Positions 51,095 through 58,979 of a DNA stretch of 64,000 nt are shown here, in pieces (position 1 is the stretch's first letter; each line of letters opens with the position of its first letter). The DNA is from Mucilaginibacter celer (lineage in GTDB: Bacteria; Bacteroidota; Bacteroidia; Sphingobacteriales; Sphingobacteriaceae). The notes below the pieces were generated by a model. It was given only the letters and a program-made list of their open reading frames with translations. It was not told where the DNA came from and did no database searches. A program made the translations under genes and the position numbers. The stretch is from positions 4,216,001 through 4,280,000 of the forward strand of contig NZ_CP032869.1 in the NCBI RefSeq assembly GCF_003576455.2, written 5' to 3'.

Positions 51095-51161
51095 ATTTTA
51101 ACCCATGTTAAACTTTTCCAGATCGCTTAATGGGATGTTTGTGGTGCCTAAACAATTGGGC
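51095..51161 (+). promoter_or_regulatory. shared promoter module 3 (lipoprotein hydrolase)
   Basis: TTAAC-CCAT-GTTAA (51098-51111), 22 bp, GATGTTTG (51134-51141), 6 bp, then the hairpin CCTAA-ACAA-TTGGG (51147-51160), extendable by one G-C pair. The stem contains a T-G/GC change relative to modules 1 and 2 that keeps pairing. It also fixes the hydrolase start at 51172. Confidence 0.75.
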
Positions 51162-51171
51162 ATCCCCAAAA

Positions 51172-51999
51172 ATGAAAAAACTCATATTCATCTTATTTGC
51201 GGTAGCTACTGCTACCATTATGTTTTCATCTTGTTCTAAAAAGAATGATGTAAAACCCAGTCCTAAAAATTATGTATTGGTGCACGGCGCATGGCAAGCC
51301 CCTTATGTATGGGAAGCTGTAAAAGCTACCCTCATTAGCGAAGGCAACAATGTAACCGTTGTTGAATTGCCTGGCCATGGCAGCGATCAAACAGTTCCGT
51401 CAACCTTAACTTTAAACAGCTACAGGGACAAAGTTCTTGGTGCCATCTCAAACGTAAATGGCAAAGTTATCCTGGTGGGCCATAGCTTAGGGGGGATGAT
51501 CATCTCTGCCGTTGCCGAGCAAAATCCTTCTAAAATCGAGAAGCTGGTTTACCTGTCGGCTTATTTGCCAACCTCCGGCCAATCTTTACTTGACCTTGCG
51601 CTTACTGATGCCGGCTCAAGCCTTGGTGATACAGTTAACGGACAAAAAGTATTGATAGAAAATGATGCCATAGGAATCCTCGACGTGCTGCACGATCAAA
51701 TTACGAACGTTTTTATCAAGGACGGTTCAACCCAGGCTAAGAATCTTGTACTGCAAAATTACCGTTCGGAGCCGTTAATTCCATTTACCAATCCGGTAAC
51801 ATTAACTGCGGCTAATTTCGGTTCGGTACCGAAAATTTATATCAAAACCCTGCAGGATCGTGTGGTTTCTCCCGGTTTACAAAACAGGATGATTGCCGCC
51901 GGCAATGTAAAAACAGTATACCAGCTAAATACCAGCCACTCGTCATTCCTGGCAAAACCAGATTCGGTAGCCATATTACTAACCAAAATAGGACAATAG
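51172..51999 (+). CDS. alpha/beta hydrolase lipoprotein
   Basis: 275 residues from the ATG at 51172. The in-frame Met at 51130 lies upstream of the -7 box and is rejected. MKKLIFILFAVATATIMFSSCSK is a lipoprotein signal with lipobox FSSC. VLVHGAWQAPYVWEAVKATL and GHSLGGMIISAVAEQNPSKI carry the oxyanion loop and nucleophile; LQDRVVSPGLQ and TSHSSFLAKP carry Asp and His. Paralogue of the exported hydrolase at 40161, sharing also its promoter architecture. Confidence 0.9.
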   Translation: MKKLIFILFAVATATIMFSSCSKKNDVKPSPKNYVLVHGAWQAPYVWEAVKATLISEGNNVTVVELPGHGSDQTVPSTLTLNSYRDKVLGAISNVNGKVILVGHSLGGMIISAVAEQNPSKIEKLVYLSAYLPTSGQSLLDLALTDAGSSLGDTVNGQKVLIENDAIGILDVLHDQITNVFIKDGSTQAKNLVLQNYRSEPLIPFTNPVTLTAANFGSVPKIYIKTLQDRVVSPGLQNRMIAAGNVKTVYQLNTSHSSFLAKPDSVAILLTKIGQ

Positions 52000-52026
52000 G
52001 TAGTTGATTGACTTAAAATAAACAAT

Positions 52027-52054
52027 ATCGTCTCGTAGTAAAATACGGGACGAT
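52027..52054 (+). terminator. possible terminator hairpin after the lipoprotein hydrolase
   Basis: ATCGTCTCGTA and TACGGGACGAT pair with one mismatch-like wobble around a 6-base loop, 28 bp after the stop. The downstream tract GTTGATTTATT is only moderately T-rich. Confidence 0.4.
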
Positions 52055-52189
52055 GTTGATTTATTAAAACCTATTTGATCTTGATGACAGGTTAAATTTT
52101 AATGTGTCAATCCAAACAGTACGTTGCTCTAAAAACAGTACTCCTAACCAGGTTTCATATATAAACTTTCTCCATCGGGTCCTTTTTCA

Positions 52190-52783
52190 ATGAAAAAAAA
52201 TAATACCTTATCAAGTCACGGAGGTGCTTCCCAACATGAAGCTTTTATACCTCAAAACTGGCAATATCACTATCACTCATTATTTAGTTTTGCCCGAAAA
52301 CTTATAACAGATACTGATATTATAAAGGATTTGATACAGGAGACTTTTTTAATTGCGCTCGAGACCCAATCAAAATTTATGGGTAGGTGCAGCGAAAAAA
52401 CATGGCTTATTGCTATACTTAAACGGCGGATTTATGATGAATACCGCAGGCAGGCAAAGGAAAAAAGGCATTTGGGGCATGCTATAGATATTTTTGAGCC
52501 TGATAACTTATTTGATTCCTATAAAGACTCTGCTTTAATTGAGCAAATTAAATATGATAGCGGCTGTGATGATGCAGATTTAGCTAATGACCTGATAAAA
52601 GATGGTTTAAAATCAATTCCGTCAAAAACCAAAGACATATTAATTAAAATTTATTACGATAATCGCTCTGTTAGTTCTATTTGCGAAGAATTAAAAATTA
52701 CGCCTTCAAACTGTTATGTTATTTGTTACCGGGGAAAAGAGTTGTTGCGCAATTTTTTAATCCAACGTTTGTTTACCGACTAA
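52190..52783 (+). CDS. sigma-70 family RNA polymerase sigma factor (ECF-like)
   Basis: 197 residues. Region 2 is seen in YHSLFSFARKLITDTDIIKDLIQETFLIALE and KTWLIAILKRRIYDEYRRQ; region 4 in IPSKTKDILIKIYYDNRSVSSICEELKITPSNCYVICYRGKELLRNFL. The length and two-domain form fit the ECF group. No anti-sigma gene is adjacent; the next feature is tRNA-Arg. Target promoters unknown. Confidence 0.9.
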   Translation: MKKNNTLSSHGGASQHEAFIPQNWQYHYHSLFSFARKLITDTDIIKDLIQETFLIALETQSKFMGRCSEKTWLIAILKRRIYDEYRRQAKEKRHLGHAIDIFEPDNLFDSYKDSALIEQIKYDSGCDDADLANDLIKDGLKSIPSKTKDILIKIYYDNRSVSSICEELKITPSNCYVICYRGKELLRNFLIQRLFTD

Positions 52784-52927
52784 TATCGCTTGTATTAACT
52801 GGGTTTGATGCCATTTAAAAGTAATGCGTAAATATCCTGAAGCCGACGATGCCAAAGCGTTAACCGGTTATGATTTTTACAAATACAATCTATAGGTTAC
52901 AGCATTTTTATATATTTGCTTCATCAT

Positions 52928-52999
52928 GCTTCCGTAGTTCAATGGATAGAATTATGGTTTCCGGTACCATCGATATGAGTTCGAATCTCGTCGGGAGCA
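52928..52999 (+). tRNA. tRNA-Arg (anticodon CCG)
   Basis: 72 nt. Acceptor GCTTCCG/CGGGAGC with one G-U pair, D arm GTTC/GAAT, anticodon arm ATGGT-TTCCGGT-ACCAT with anticodon CCG (T33 present), T arm ATGAG-TTCGAAT-CTCGT, discriminator A. CCA is not encoded. A terminator follows directly. Confidence 0.93.
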
Positions 53000-53002
53000 C
53001 AA

Positions 53003-53034
53003 AAAAAGGATAGTTATTTAACTATCCTTTTTTG
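53003..53034. terminator. intrinsic terminator after tRNA-Arg
   Basis: GGATAGTT-ATTT-AACTATCC with A-run before and TTTTTT after, ending at the convergent AraC gene's stop. It can serve both strands. Confidence 0.88.
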
Positions 53035-53877
53035 TTAATTACTCATTACTGCATACCGCTTCCTAAACGCCGTGGGGTTCTCCCCTTTATACTTTTTAAA
53101 AATCCTGTTCAGGTGGCTTTCATCGGTAAAGCCAAACTCGTATGCTATTTCACTCATCCGTTTATCGGTGTATTGCAGGCGGGTTTCTATCAGTTTTAGT
53201 TTATAACTGGTGATGTATTGCTGCAAGCTTTCTCCGGCTACTTTCTTAAAATATTCGCTGATATAATTTGGCGAAAAATTAAAGCAGGATGCTATGCTCT
53301 CCAGCTTTAAACGCTCGGGCTGATAAATGTATTCGTGAATGTAATTAAGCAGCGGCAGGGTTACTGCCGAGGGCTGTTTGATAATATCGGCATGCTGCTG
53401 CAACGTAATATTACGTGCCGCAATAGTTATAATGGTATTCATGAGCTGCTCAAGCACCTCTTTGTGTTGCGGATAAGTGTTTGATGTTTCGCGGATCAAA
53501 GCCTCAATCATGGCCCTTACCAATGGCTTATCAGTAACGGTTTTTAAAATACAGCCCGGTAAGTGATTGTGGTTATGAAAAATATATTCCATCTTTTTCA
53601 CCCACTGCTCGCTTTGGGTTTTAAGATAGCTATCGGTAAAACGGATAAAATAAAACCGGGTAAGTTCCTGCACCTCAAAACCATGCTGATCTTCGGGGAA
53701 AATCAGAAAAAACTTATCCGAAGTATAAGGCAGTTCATGCCCGTTAATAACCTGGATACCCTGGCCCTGCAGGGTGAAAACCATTTCAAAAAAGGTGTTG
53801 CGGTGCGGTTTGGCTATATAATTATCCGTTTCGAGCAATTCAAGCTCATAAGGGCGGTAAAGATTTTTGATCTCCAT
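53035..53877 (-). CDS. AraC family transcriptional regulator
   Basis: 280 residues from the ATG at 53877. The open frame extends 67 codons upstream into the divergent DoxX gene, but that part has no family sequence. The N-terminal cupin segment includes KPHRNTFFEMVFTLQGQGIQVINGHELPY. The double HTH covers about 185-280: IASCFNFSPNYISEYFKKVAGESLQQYI and MSEIAYEFGFTDESHLNRIFKKYKGENPTAFRKRY. It probably regulates the divergent DoxX-deacetylase pair. An inverted repeat lies between the genes. Confidence 0.92.
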   Translation of the reverse strand: MEIKNLYRPYELELLETDNYIAKPHRNTFFEMVFTLQGQGIQVINGHELPYTSDKFFLIFPEDQHGFEVQELTRFYFIRFTDSYLKTQSEQWVKKMEYIFHNHNHLPGCILKTVTDKPLVRAMIEALIRETSNTYPQHKEVLEQLMNTIITIAARNITLQQHADIIKQPSAVTLPLLNYIHEYIYQPERLKLESIASCFNFSPNYISEYFKKVAGESLQQYITSYKLKLIETRLQYTDKRMSEIAYEFGFTDESHLNRIFKKYKGENPTAFRKRYAVMSN

Positions 53878-53887
53878 ACCTCTAAAG

Positions 53888-53912
53888 GTACATATCATAC
53901 CCCGAAATGTAC
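53888..53912. promoter_or_regulatory. inverted repeat in the AraC/DoxX intergenic region
   Basis: GTACAT (53888-53893) and ATGTAC (53907-53912) flank 13 bp, just upstream of the AraC start and about 54 bp before the doxX start. A GAACTTTG box (-7-like) lies at 53936-53943. Confidence 0.45.
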
Positions 53913-53965
53913 AAAGCCGCCGCCCCGATAATACGGAACTTTGACATATCAAAACAAACAACGAC

Positions 53966-54361
53966 ATGAACACCACATCATTTTTAATTTTAAGGCTGGC
54001 CATTGGTGCCAGCATGTTTGGCCACGGCCTGGTTCGCTTACCAAAACTGGCTATGTTCAGTAACTGGATGGTAGGCACTTTTCAGAAATCAATGCTGCCC
54101 AAAGCAATGGTAACTCCGTTCAGTTACCTGCTTCCCATTGCCGAGTTTACTATCGGTTTACTGCTCATCTCCGGCTTATTCACCAAATCTGCTTTAATTG
54201 GGGGCGGCGTAGTGATGATGATATTAATTTTTGGCAGCTGTATGATTGAAAACTGGGAGATCATTCCATCACAATTAATCCACGCCGCGTTTTTTGCTGT
54301 ACTGCTTCAGTTTGCGGCTAATAATACTTACGCTTTAGATAACCTCTTGCTAAAAAAATAA
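53966..54361 (+). CDS. DoxX family membrane protein
   Basis: 131 residues with four TM helices. LILRLAIGASMFGHGLVRLPKL is the typical DoxX first helix; PFSYLLPIAEFTIGLLLISGLFTKSALIGGGVVMMILIFGSC follows. The family is linked to quinone-related or redox functions at the inner membrane but is poorly defined. It ends 4 bp before the deacetylase gene, so it is an operon. Confidence 0.88.
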   Translation: MNTTSFLILRLAIGASMFGHGLVRLPKLAMFSNWMVGTFQKSMLPKAMVTPFSYLLPIAEFTIGLLLISGLFTKSALIGGGVVMMILIFGSCMIENWEIIPSQLIHAAFFAVLLQFAANNTYALDNLLLKK

Positions 54362-54365
54362 TACC

Positions 54366-55316
54366 ATGAGCTCACGAAGAGAATTTATGAAACAAGGCGG
54401 CGTGCTTGGTTTGGCCGGCCTGGTGGGCAGCAACTTAACGGCATCTGCTCAAGAAAGTAAGACTGTAAATAATAACAATACCTCAAAATGGGCCGATGGC
54501 TCGAGGCTGGTAGTATCAGTATCCATGCAATTTGAAGCGGGCGGCCAGCCGGATAATGCCGAAAGCCCATTTCCGCAAAATATGCAAAAAGGCTTTATCG
54601 ATTTGCCGGGCGCAACCTGGTTTCAGTATGGCTACAAAGAAGGCATTCCGCGGATGCTGGATAACTGGGACAAGCTGGGCATTAAAGTAACGTCGCACAT
54701 GGTGGGTTCGGCAGTGCTTAAAAATCCGGCTTTGGCTAAAGAGATTGTTGAGCGCGGCCACGAAGCTGCCGCCCATGGCATGAACTGGGCAACCGAGTAC
54801 ACCATGCCCTACGAGCAGGAAAAACAATTTATAAAAGATGGTGCCGACGCTATTAAAAAAGTAACCGGTTTTACACCGATAGGCTACAATGCCAACTGGC
54901 TGCGCCGGGGTGAAAATACCCTGAAAATACTACAGGAGCTTGGCTTTGTTTATCATATTGACGATTTGAGCCGCGACGAGCCTTTCATAATCCCGGTAAA
55001 CCAAAAAGATTTTGTGGTAGTGCCCTACACCATCCGCAACAATGATATTGTACTGATAGAGGGCAAAAACTTCTCGACGGATCAGTTCCTCAACCAGGTA
55101 AAAATGGATTTCGACCAGCTTTATGCCGAGGCTGAATTTAAACGCCGCCAAATGTCAATCAGCTTTCACGACAGGATTGGAGGCACACCGCAAATGGTTA
55201 AAGCTACTACCGAGCTGATCAAATACATTCAACAGCACAAAGAGGTGAGCTTTAAACGCAAGGATGAGATTGCGGGGATGGCGATAGCGGATAAAACTAC
55301 GATAAGGGAAAGGTGA
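54366..55316 (+). CDS. exported polysaccharide deacetylase family protein (PuuE-like)
   Basis: 316 residues. MSSRREFMKQGGVLGLAGLVGSNLTASAQ is a Tat-type signal. The NodB-like domain (about 60-290) has RMLDNWDKLGIKVTSHMVG, GHEAAAHGMNWATEYTMPYEQEKQFIKDGADAI and GYNANWLRRGENTLKILQELGF. The His/Asp metal site is only partly canonical (AAHGMNW), as in allantoinase-like PuuE proteins, and INxVYHIDDLSRD adds an Asp pair. It hydrolyses a C-N bond of an unknown substrate in the periplasm. Operon with DoxX. Confidence 0.85.
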   Translation: MSSRREFMKQGGVLGLAGLVGSNLTASAQESKTVNNNNTSKWADGSRLVVSVSMQFEAGGQPDNAESPFPQNMQKGFIDLPGATWFQYGYKEGIPRMLDNWDKLGIKVTSHMVGSAVLKNPALAKEIVERGHEAAAHGMNWATEYTMPYEQEKQFIKDGADAIKKVTGFTPIGYNANWLRRGENTLKILQELGFVYHIDDLSRDEPFIIPVNQKDFVVVPYTIRNNDIVLIEGKNFSTDQFLNQVKMDFDQLYAEAEFKRRQMSISFHDRIGGTPQMVKATTELIKYIQQHKEVSFKRKDEIAGMAIADKTTIRER

Positions 55317-55330
55317 GGTGTGGACGGCAA

Positions 55331-55646
55331 GCTCAGGGTCCTCTGCGAGTTTAAGTTAACCCACAAAACAGCATTGGTGAAATTGAATAGCAACTTGAGT
55401 TGAACCCCTCTGGGGTTCGGAAGGAGCGTAGCGTGTTTTTTCTACAAACCTTTACCCCCTCTGGGGGATTTTGATAATTTGTCAATCTTTTTATTTCTTT
55501 TATAGCGCCATGATAGGTGCACCAGAGGTGCAAAAGGTTTGTAGTAATATCAAATCACCCATATTTATTGCACCAGAGGTGCAAAACAAGACATTTAGCA
55601 GGTCCGATTTTTATGGGTAAACTTAAAGCTGCGAGAGACCCTGAGC
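55331..55646. repeat. MITE-like element with imperfect 33-bp inverted ends
   Basis: Left end 55331-55363 and right end 55614-55646 (reverse complement) match at 25 of 33 ungapped positions, starting GCTCAGGGTC and ending ACCCA. The interior holds four AGA/TCT-loop hairpins: GAACCCC-TCT-GGGGTTC (55402-55418), CCCCC-TCT-GGGGG (55455-55467), TGCACC-AGA-GGTGCA (55518-55532 and 55569-55583), some with the tail AAAGGTTTGTAG. No ORF; fills most of the 441-bp gap. Confidence 0.6.
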
Positions 55647-55757
55647 GAACGGAAAAACTGAGCCATATACCAGGTAACAATTATTACAGTTGAGGCTATT
55701 GATAGCAAACTATATAAAATGTAACTTAGAGTTAACCAATACATTAAACCTAATCGC

Positions 55758-57338
55758 ATGCAAAAGCATCATCAAAATAAACCGGAAAGCACACAGCAGG
55801 CCGGTAACATGAAGCGTAAAGCCATAGCTGCGGCCGGAGCATATCTTCCTGATAACCGCCCGCAAACAGTAATGCAGCGAAAACAGGCCGAAGCTTTAGC
55901 CAATTACAGATTGGCAACTGCCCCGGTACAAAAAAAGCAAAATGGTACAGGCCTGCCCGATAAACTAAAAAACGGGATAGAGCACTTATCGGGTCACCCG
56001 ATGGATGATGTAAAGGTACACTACAACTCGTCGAAGCCTACACAATTACACGCACATGCATATGCCCAGGGCTCGCAGATTCATCTGGCCCCAGGGCAGC
56101 AAAAGCACTTGCCACATGAGGCATGGCATGTGGCACAGCAAAAACAAGGCAGGGTAAAGCCTACGCTGCAATTAAAAAATAAAGTTAATATTAATGATGA
56201 TGCCAGCCTGGAGCAGGAAGCCGACCTGATGGGTGCCAAAGCCATGAGTACTTCGGCAGTGGCCCAGCCAAAGTTTGCCGGGAGCCTGCAGGCTAACCTT
56301 GCCGGTACAATACAAAAAATGGCCGTAGTACCTAAACTTGCCGATGGTACCGAACTTGACTATGAACGCATGTCGCCCTCCAATGATGATCAGGCTCCGG
56401 TACGTATAGCCGAATATCGTTTTACTGCCGCACCCGTTGCTACCCAGGAAAACGCCCTACTTCACATCCGTGATCTGTACGCCGAAATAGGGACCGGTTT
56501 GCAGGGAGACCCTCTATTTTTATCCCGCGGAAGTTTGAGAACTTATGCATACGGAAATGCAGCCAACGCGCCCCGGGTTTATAATGTTTTGCTGAATAAT
56601 GGCAGCGTGCCGGCCCAAATTCCGGCAACTAATCAACAAAAAATAAATACATACCGCCCGGTTCTGGGCGACCCCTCTCCGGCCCGCCAAAACTTAAGGC
56701 TGTTTCTTGATAATCCCGATATCCATTTAAAAGATCCTTTAAAGGTGGTTATTTCTGTACCTCATGGCACAGGTACGTTAACCGCAACAGTTACTTTTAC
56801 CGAGGCTTTTAGGGGATATGTTACCGGCATGCATGAAGTAGCTGGCGGTGGCGGAGCACCTTTAATAAATGCCACGCTTGAGCGCCGCGACACGTATGGC
56901 GAGGCAACACATACCGCAACTACGCCTATTGCTACATTTAGCGGTACTCACCATCTCACCGGTACCAGAACTGCTCAGGAAGAAATAGCGTTGGCACATA
57001 CCGGAAACACGCATTACCAGCAGGAACGAGGTGTTGACGCCATGACAAAAGTTATTGCCGAAGGCGGAAGATTTCAATGCGTAAACGAATTGGGAACCAG
57101 TATTAAAAACTCCACCAGATTTTATGCAGAAAAACCGGGTTACGGCGATCAGGACACAATTTATCCTTATGTAACTTTCGCAGAACTATATCGCTTATGG
57201 ACATTAGAGTTTGGAGCGCGTTATAAAATACCTAACAGCGAAGTAGTTGATTACCTGATTAGCAATGCCGATAGGTTACCCCACATGACGGATGAAACCT
57301 TATTGGCTCGCCCGAATGCGGTAAGTGTTGACGAATAA
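55758..57338 (+). CDS. DUF4157 (eCIS core-like) protein with unknown C-terminal region
   Basis: 526 residues. The N-terminal part (about 70-150) is DUF4157: GLPDKLKNGIEHLSGHPMDDVKVHYNSSKP followed by HAHAYAQGSQIHLAPGQQKHLPHEAWHVAQQKQGRV with an H-E-x-x-H zinc-type motif near residue 118. DUF4157 proteins are associated with extracellular contractile injection systems and with peptidase-like toxins. The rest (about 190-526) does not resemble a family I recognise; it is polar, with few strands of note and one Cys. No signal peptide and no eCIS structural genes within the window. Orphan. Confidence 0.8.
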   Translation: MQKHHQNKPESTQQAGNMKRKAIAAAGAYLPDNRPQTVMQRKQAEALANYRLATAPVQKKQNGTGLPDKLKNGIEHLSGHPMDDVKVHYNSSKPTQLHAHAYAQGSQIHLAPGQQKHLPHEAWHVAQQKQGRVKPTLQLKNKVNINDDASLEQEADLMGAKAMSTSAVAQPKFAGSLQANLAGTIQKMAVVPKLADGTELDYERMSPSNDDQAPVRIAEYRFTAAPVATQENALLHIRDLYAEIGTGLQGDPLFLSRGSLRTYAYGNAANAPRVYNVLLNNGSVPAQIPATNQQKINTYRPVLGDPSPARQNLRLFLDNPDIHLKDPLKVVISVPHGTGTLTATVTFTEAFRGYVTGMHEVAGGGGAPLINATLERRDTYGEATHTATTPIATFSGTHHLTGTRTAQEEIALAHTGNTHYQQERGVDAMTKVIAEGGRFQCVNELGTSIKNSTRFYAEKPGYGDQDTIYPYVTFAELYRLWTLEFGARYKIPNSEVVDYLISNADRLPHMTDETLLARPNAVSVDE

Positions 57339-57358
57339 TTTTTTTATTACAAACCCAC

Positions 57359-57413
57359 ACAAGGATTGGCACCTGTCAGGTTTCGCCAAAAAACAACAAT
57401 TGCCAATCCTTAC
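57359..57413. repeat. inverted repeat between the DUF4157 and sulfatase genes
   Basis: AAGGATTGGCA (57361-57371) and TGCCAATCCTT (57403-57413) pair around 31 bp. There is no T-run, so terminator function is uncertain. Confidence 0.45.
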
Positions 57414-57463
57414 CTTATGCTTCAGTTTATACCGGATTCGCCCCGGCAGCAACAAGTATATTT

Positions 57464-58852
57464 TTAATTCTCCTTCATCCCCGGATATTGATCAAAAAGC
57501 ACTTTCAGTTTCTGCGCTATCTCCGGATATTCTTTAATTACGTTGGTACGCTCGCCTGGGTCGTAAGCCAGGTTAAACAATTCGGTTTGGGCGGGTAGCG
57601 GCGAGCCGGCTACTCCGCCTACATTGTTATTGGCTTTTACTTCGCGGTACTTCCAATCGCCCATGCGTACGGCTTCGCAAACGCTGTTGTTATAGTAGTA
57701 AATTGGGCGATGCCATGGGTGTTTAGGCGCTTTACCTGTTAGCACATCAGCAATTGATTGTCCATCCAGCGTACGGCCTTTTGGCAACTGGGCCCCCGTC
57801 CATTTGGTCAGGGTAGGTAAAACGTCAAGGTTGCTCATCATGCTGGTAATACTTGCACCAACAGGGGTATGATTTTTCCAATACACGATGAATGGCTCGC
57901 GTACACCACCTTCGTACGATAAGCCTTTGCTGCCGCGAAAAACGCCGGCTGTACCGGCATCCCAATGTTTGGTGGCATTGTCGCCCAGCATCCGGTTAGG
58001 AAAATCAATCCATGGGCCATTATCGCTCGAGAACATAAAGATGGTATTATCCGCCAGGCCTTGTTTTTCCAGCTCGGCCCAAACTTCATCAAGGCTTTCG
58101 TCCAGTTGTTCAACCACATCACCTAAATGGCCGCCATCGCTGCGGTTTTTATTTTTTTTTGATGATGCAAAGGCAACCGGCAAATGCGGCATATTGTGCG
58201 CCAGGTACAGGAAGAAAGGCTTATCGCTCCCTTTTTGTTTTTTGATATAGCTGATGGCTTCGCGCTTGTACAAGTCAACCAGCGACGAATCGGCAGGCTT
58301 CAGGATTTCTGGTTTATGATTGCGGAATACTTTGATTGTGGTATCAGTTTGCACATAAGGCGCGCGATAATCGTGGCTGTACAACAAACCATAGTACGAA
58401 TCAAATCCTTGCGCCATCGGGTGGTTATAAGGGGCATGATCGCCAAGATGCCATTTACCTATCATAGCCGTTTTGTAGCCAACTTGCTTCAGCATTTCGG
58501 CAATGGTAACTTCCTGATCGGGGATTCCTAACGATGACCCGGGGCCGATTGGGTAAGGCAGGTTCATCCTGGAGGCATAACGCCCTGTAAGTAAGGAGGC
58601 GCGCGACGGCGTGCAGGTTGGGCTGCTTACTACATAGTTGGTTGCCCGTACCCCCTTTTGGGCCATTTTATCAAGGAATGGTGTGCGGATAACCGGGTTT
58701 CCGTAACAACTCAGGTCGGAGTAGCCCATATCATCGGCTAATACAAAAATGATATTGGGGAGTTGTTTTTTTTGTGCCGATACAGGATGGATCAACAATA
58801 CCGAAATCAGCAACAGGATAGTTTTAAAGGTTAATTTGGTTAGATGTTTCAT
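57464..58852 (-). CDS. secreted formylglycine-dependent sulfatase
   Basis: 462 residues with a signal peptide (about 26 residues, ending PVSA). The sulfatase motif CTPSRASLLTGRY has Cys80 as the residue converted to formylglycine; metal ligands are D40-D41 (VLADDMG), and IGKWHLGD and SSDNGPW supply further ones. It hydrolyses sulfate esters, probably of a sulfated glycan, in the periplasm. An anaerobic sulfatase-maturating or FGE enzyme must exist elsewhere. Single gene. Confidence 0.92.
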   Translation of the reverse strand: MKHLTKLTFKTILLLISVLLIHPVSAQKKQLPNIIFVLADDMGYSDLSCYGNPVIRTPFLDKMAQKGVRATNYVVSSPTCTPSRASLLTGRYASRMNLPYPIGPGSSLGIPDQEVTIAEMLKQVGYKTAMIGKWHLGDHAPYNHPMAQGFDSYYGLLYSHDYRAPYVQTDTTIKVFRNHKPEILKPADSSLVDLYKREAISYIKKQKGSDKPFFLYLAHNMPHLPVAFASSKKNKNRSDGGHLGDVVEQLDESLDEVWAELEKQGLADNTIFMFSSDNGPWIDFPNRMLGDNATKHWDAGTAGVFRGSKGLSYEGGVREPFIVYWKNHTPVGASITSMMSNLDVLPTLTKWTGAQLPKGRTLDGQSIADVLTGKAPKHPWHRPIYYYNNSVCEAVRMGDWKYREVKANNNVGGVAGSPLPAQTELFNLAYDPGERTNVIKEYPEIAQKLKVLFDQYPGMKEN

Positions 58853-58979
58853 TGCGGGTGAAAATAAGTTTTATCATAAACAGGTGCTAATGATAACTTA
58901 ACTTTTACAATGATCGGCTTATGCAAATCACCATCCCAAGCTTGCCAAATTAATTTACCAATTCCCGCCCCAAAAAACA

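Noticed and set aside
51130..51171. Upstream Met of the lipoprotein hydrolase (14 extra residues)
   Set aside because: It lies upstream of the -7 box of shared promoter module 3, and the lipoprotein signal begins at the ATG at 51172.
53878..54078. 67-codon N-terminal extension of the AraC gene next to doxX
   Set aside because: It would overlap the divergent doxX gene and has no AraC or cupin sequence.
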